From positions 1 through 5,065 of the forward strand of contig SOIK01000090.1 of the NCBI GenBank assembly GCA_004377245.1: a stretch of 5,065 nt of DNA, written 5' to 3'. The notes beneath the pieces are model-generated. The model was given only the letters and a program-made list of their open reading frames with translations. It did no database searches and had not been told where the DNA came from. Positions 4,994 through 5,065 of this stretch are shown here, piece after piece (positions within the stretch are counted from its first letter, which is position 1; every line of letters begins with the position of its first letter). The DNA comes from Sulfurovum sp. Its GTDB lineage: Bacteria > Campylobacterota > Campylobacteria > Campylobacterales > Sulfurovaceae. Made by a program: the position numbers and the translations under genes.

Positions 4994-5063
4994 CCTTCCT
5001 AATGAATGTGTTTATCTCCTGAAACTATAAACATTCTTTATCTCCCTTTTAACATTAGGAAGG
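4994..5063 (+). promoter_or_regulatory. Structured 5' leader with a sequestered Shine-Dalgarno sequence
   Basis: CCTTCCTAATG (4994-5004) is an 11-base perfect complement of CATTAGGAAGG (5053-5063). The 3' arm contains AGGAAGG, a Shine-Dalgarno-like sequence a few bases from the window end, where a start codon would be expected just outside. The 5' arm begins within a few nt of the predicted transcript start. Inside, 5005-5015 pairs with 5027-5035 (9 bp with a 2-nt bulge). A 9-nt direct repeat TTTATCTCC (5011-5019, 5037-5045) lets ATAAA at 5027-5031 pair with either copy, so two folds compete. It matches no riboswitch class I recognise. Confidence 0.45.
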
Positions 5064-5065
5064 AC

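Noticed and set aside
4917..5030. 37-codon ORF on the plus strand starting with ATG
   Set aside because: It has no ribosome binding site, no recognisable composition, and it overlaps the promoter and structured leader at the right edge.
4994..5063. Terminal inverted repeats of a tiny insertion element
   Set aside because: Only 48 nt lie between the arms, no target duplication is seen, and the position just after a TATAAT with a Shine-Dalgarno sequence in the 3' arm fits an mRNA leader better.

Overview
The window is AT-rich bacterial DNA with four complete genes and one gene fragment, separated by intergenic gaps crowded with small palindromic elements. The gene content suggests a Campylobacterota (Sulfurovum/Sulfurimonas-like) chromosome: a periplasmic NlpC/P60 hydrolase with SH3-type domains, a HI0933/BaiN-like flavoprotein, and a small secreted protein whose N-terminus resembles the DUF1104 family of that phylum. 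This taxonomic call is an inference from family resemblance.

Layout from left to right. The C-terminal end of a membrane protein (+) enters from the left edge, and its last residues are encoded by a REP/iREP palindrome pair (127-197). Convergent with it is a secreted peptidoglycan endopeptidase (199-1533, -). Next comes a 0.9-kb unit (about 1700-2600, -) with the anatomy of an integron gene cassette: a gene of unknown function with a 26-bp leader, a foldable attC-like site after its stop, and an 8-base match between the cassette's 5' end and the attC R'' box. No integrase is visible. Between 2640 and 2840 lie three palindromic elements, one of which holds a very good extended -10 promoter aimed at the cassette gene. 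A FAD-dependent oxidoreductase follows (2841-4073, -). Divergent from it is a secreted, Met/Gln/Gly-rich protein with two EF-hands (4264-4824, +). After another palindrome (4849-4876), the right edge carries a promoter and a structured leader. The 5' end of that leader is an 11-base perfect complement of a Shine-Dalgarno-like sequence at the very edge, apparently serving a gene just outside the window.

The genes do not form one pathway. They look like ordinary housekeeping or envelope genes, plus one cassette of unknown function, punctuated by repeats. The items most worth following are the solitary integron-like cassette, the palindrome family whose stem bases change in a compensated way while its frame stays fixed, the REP pair that became coding sequence, and the self-complementary leader at the right edge.
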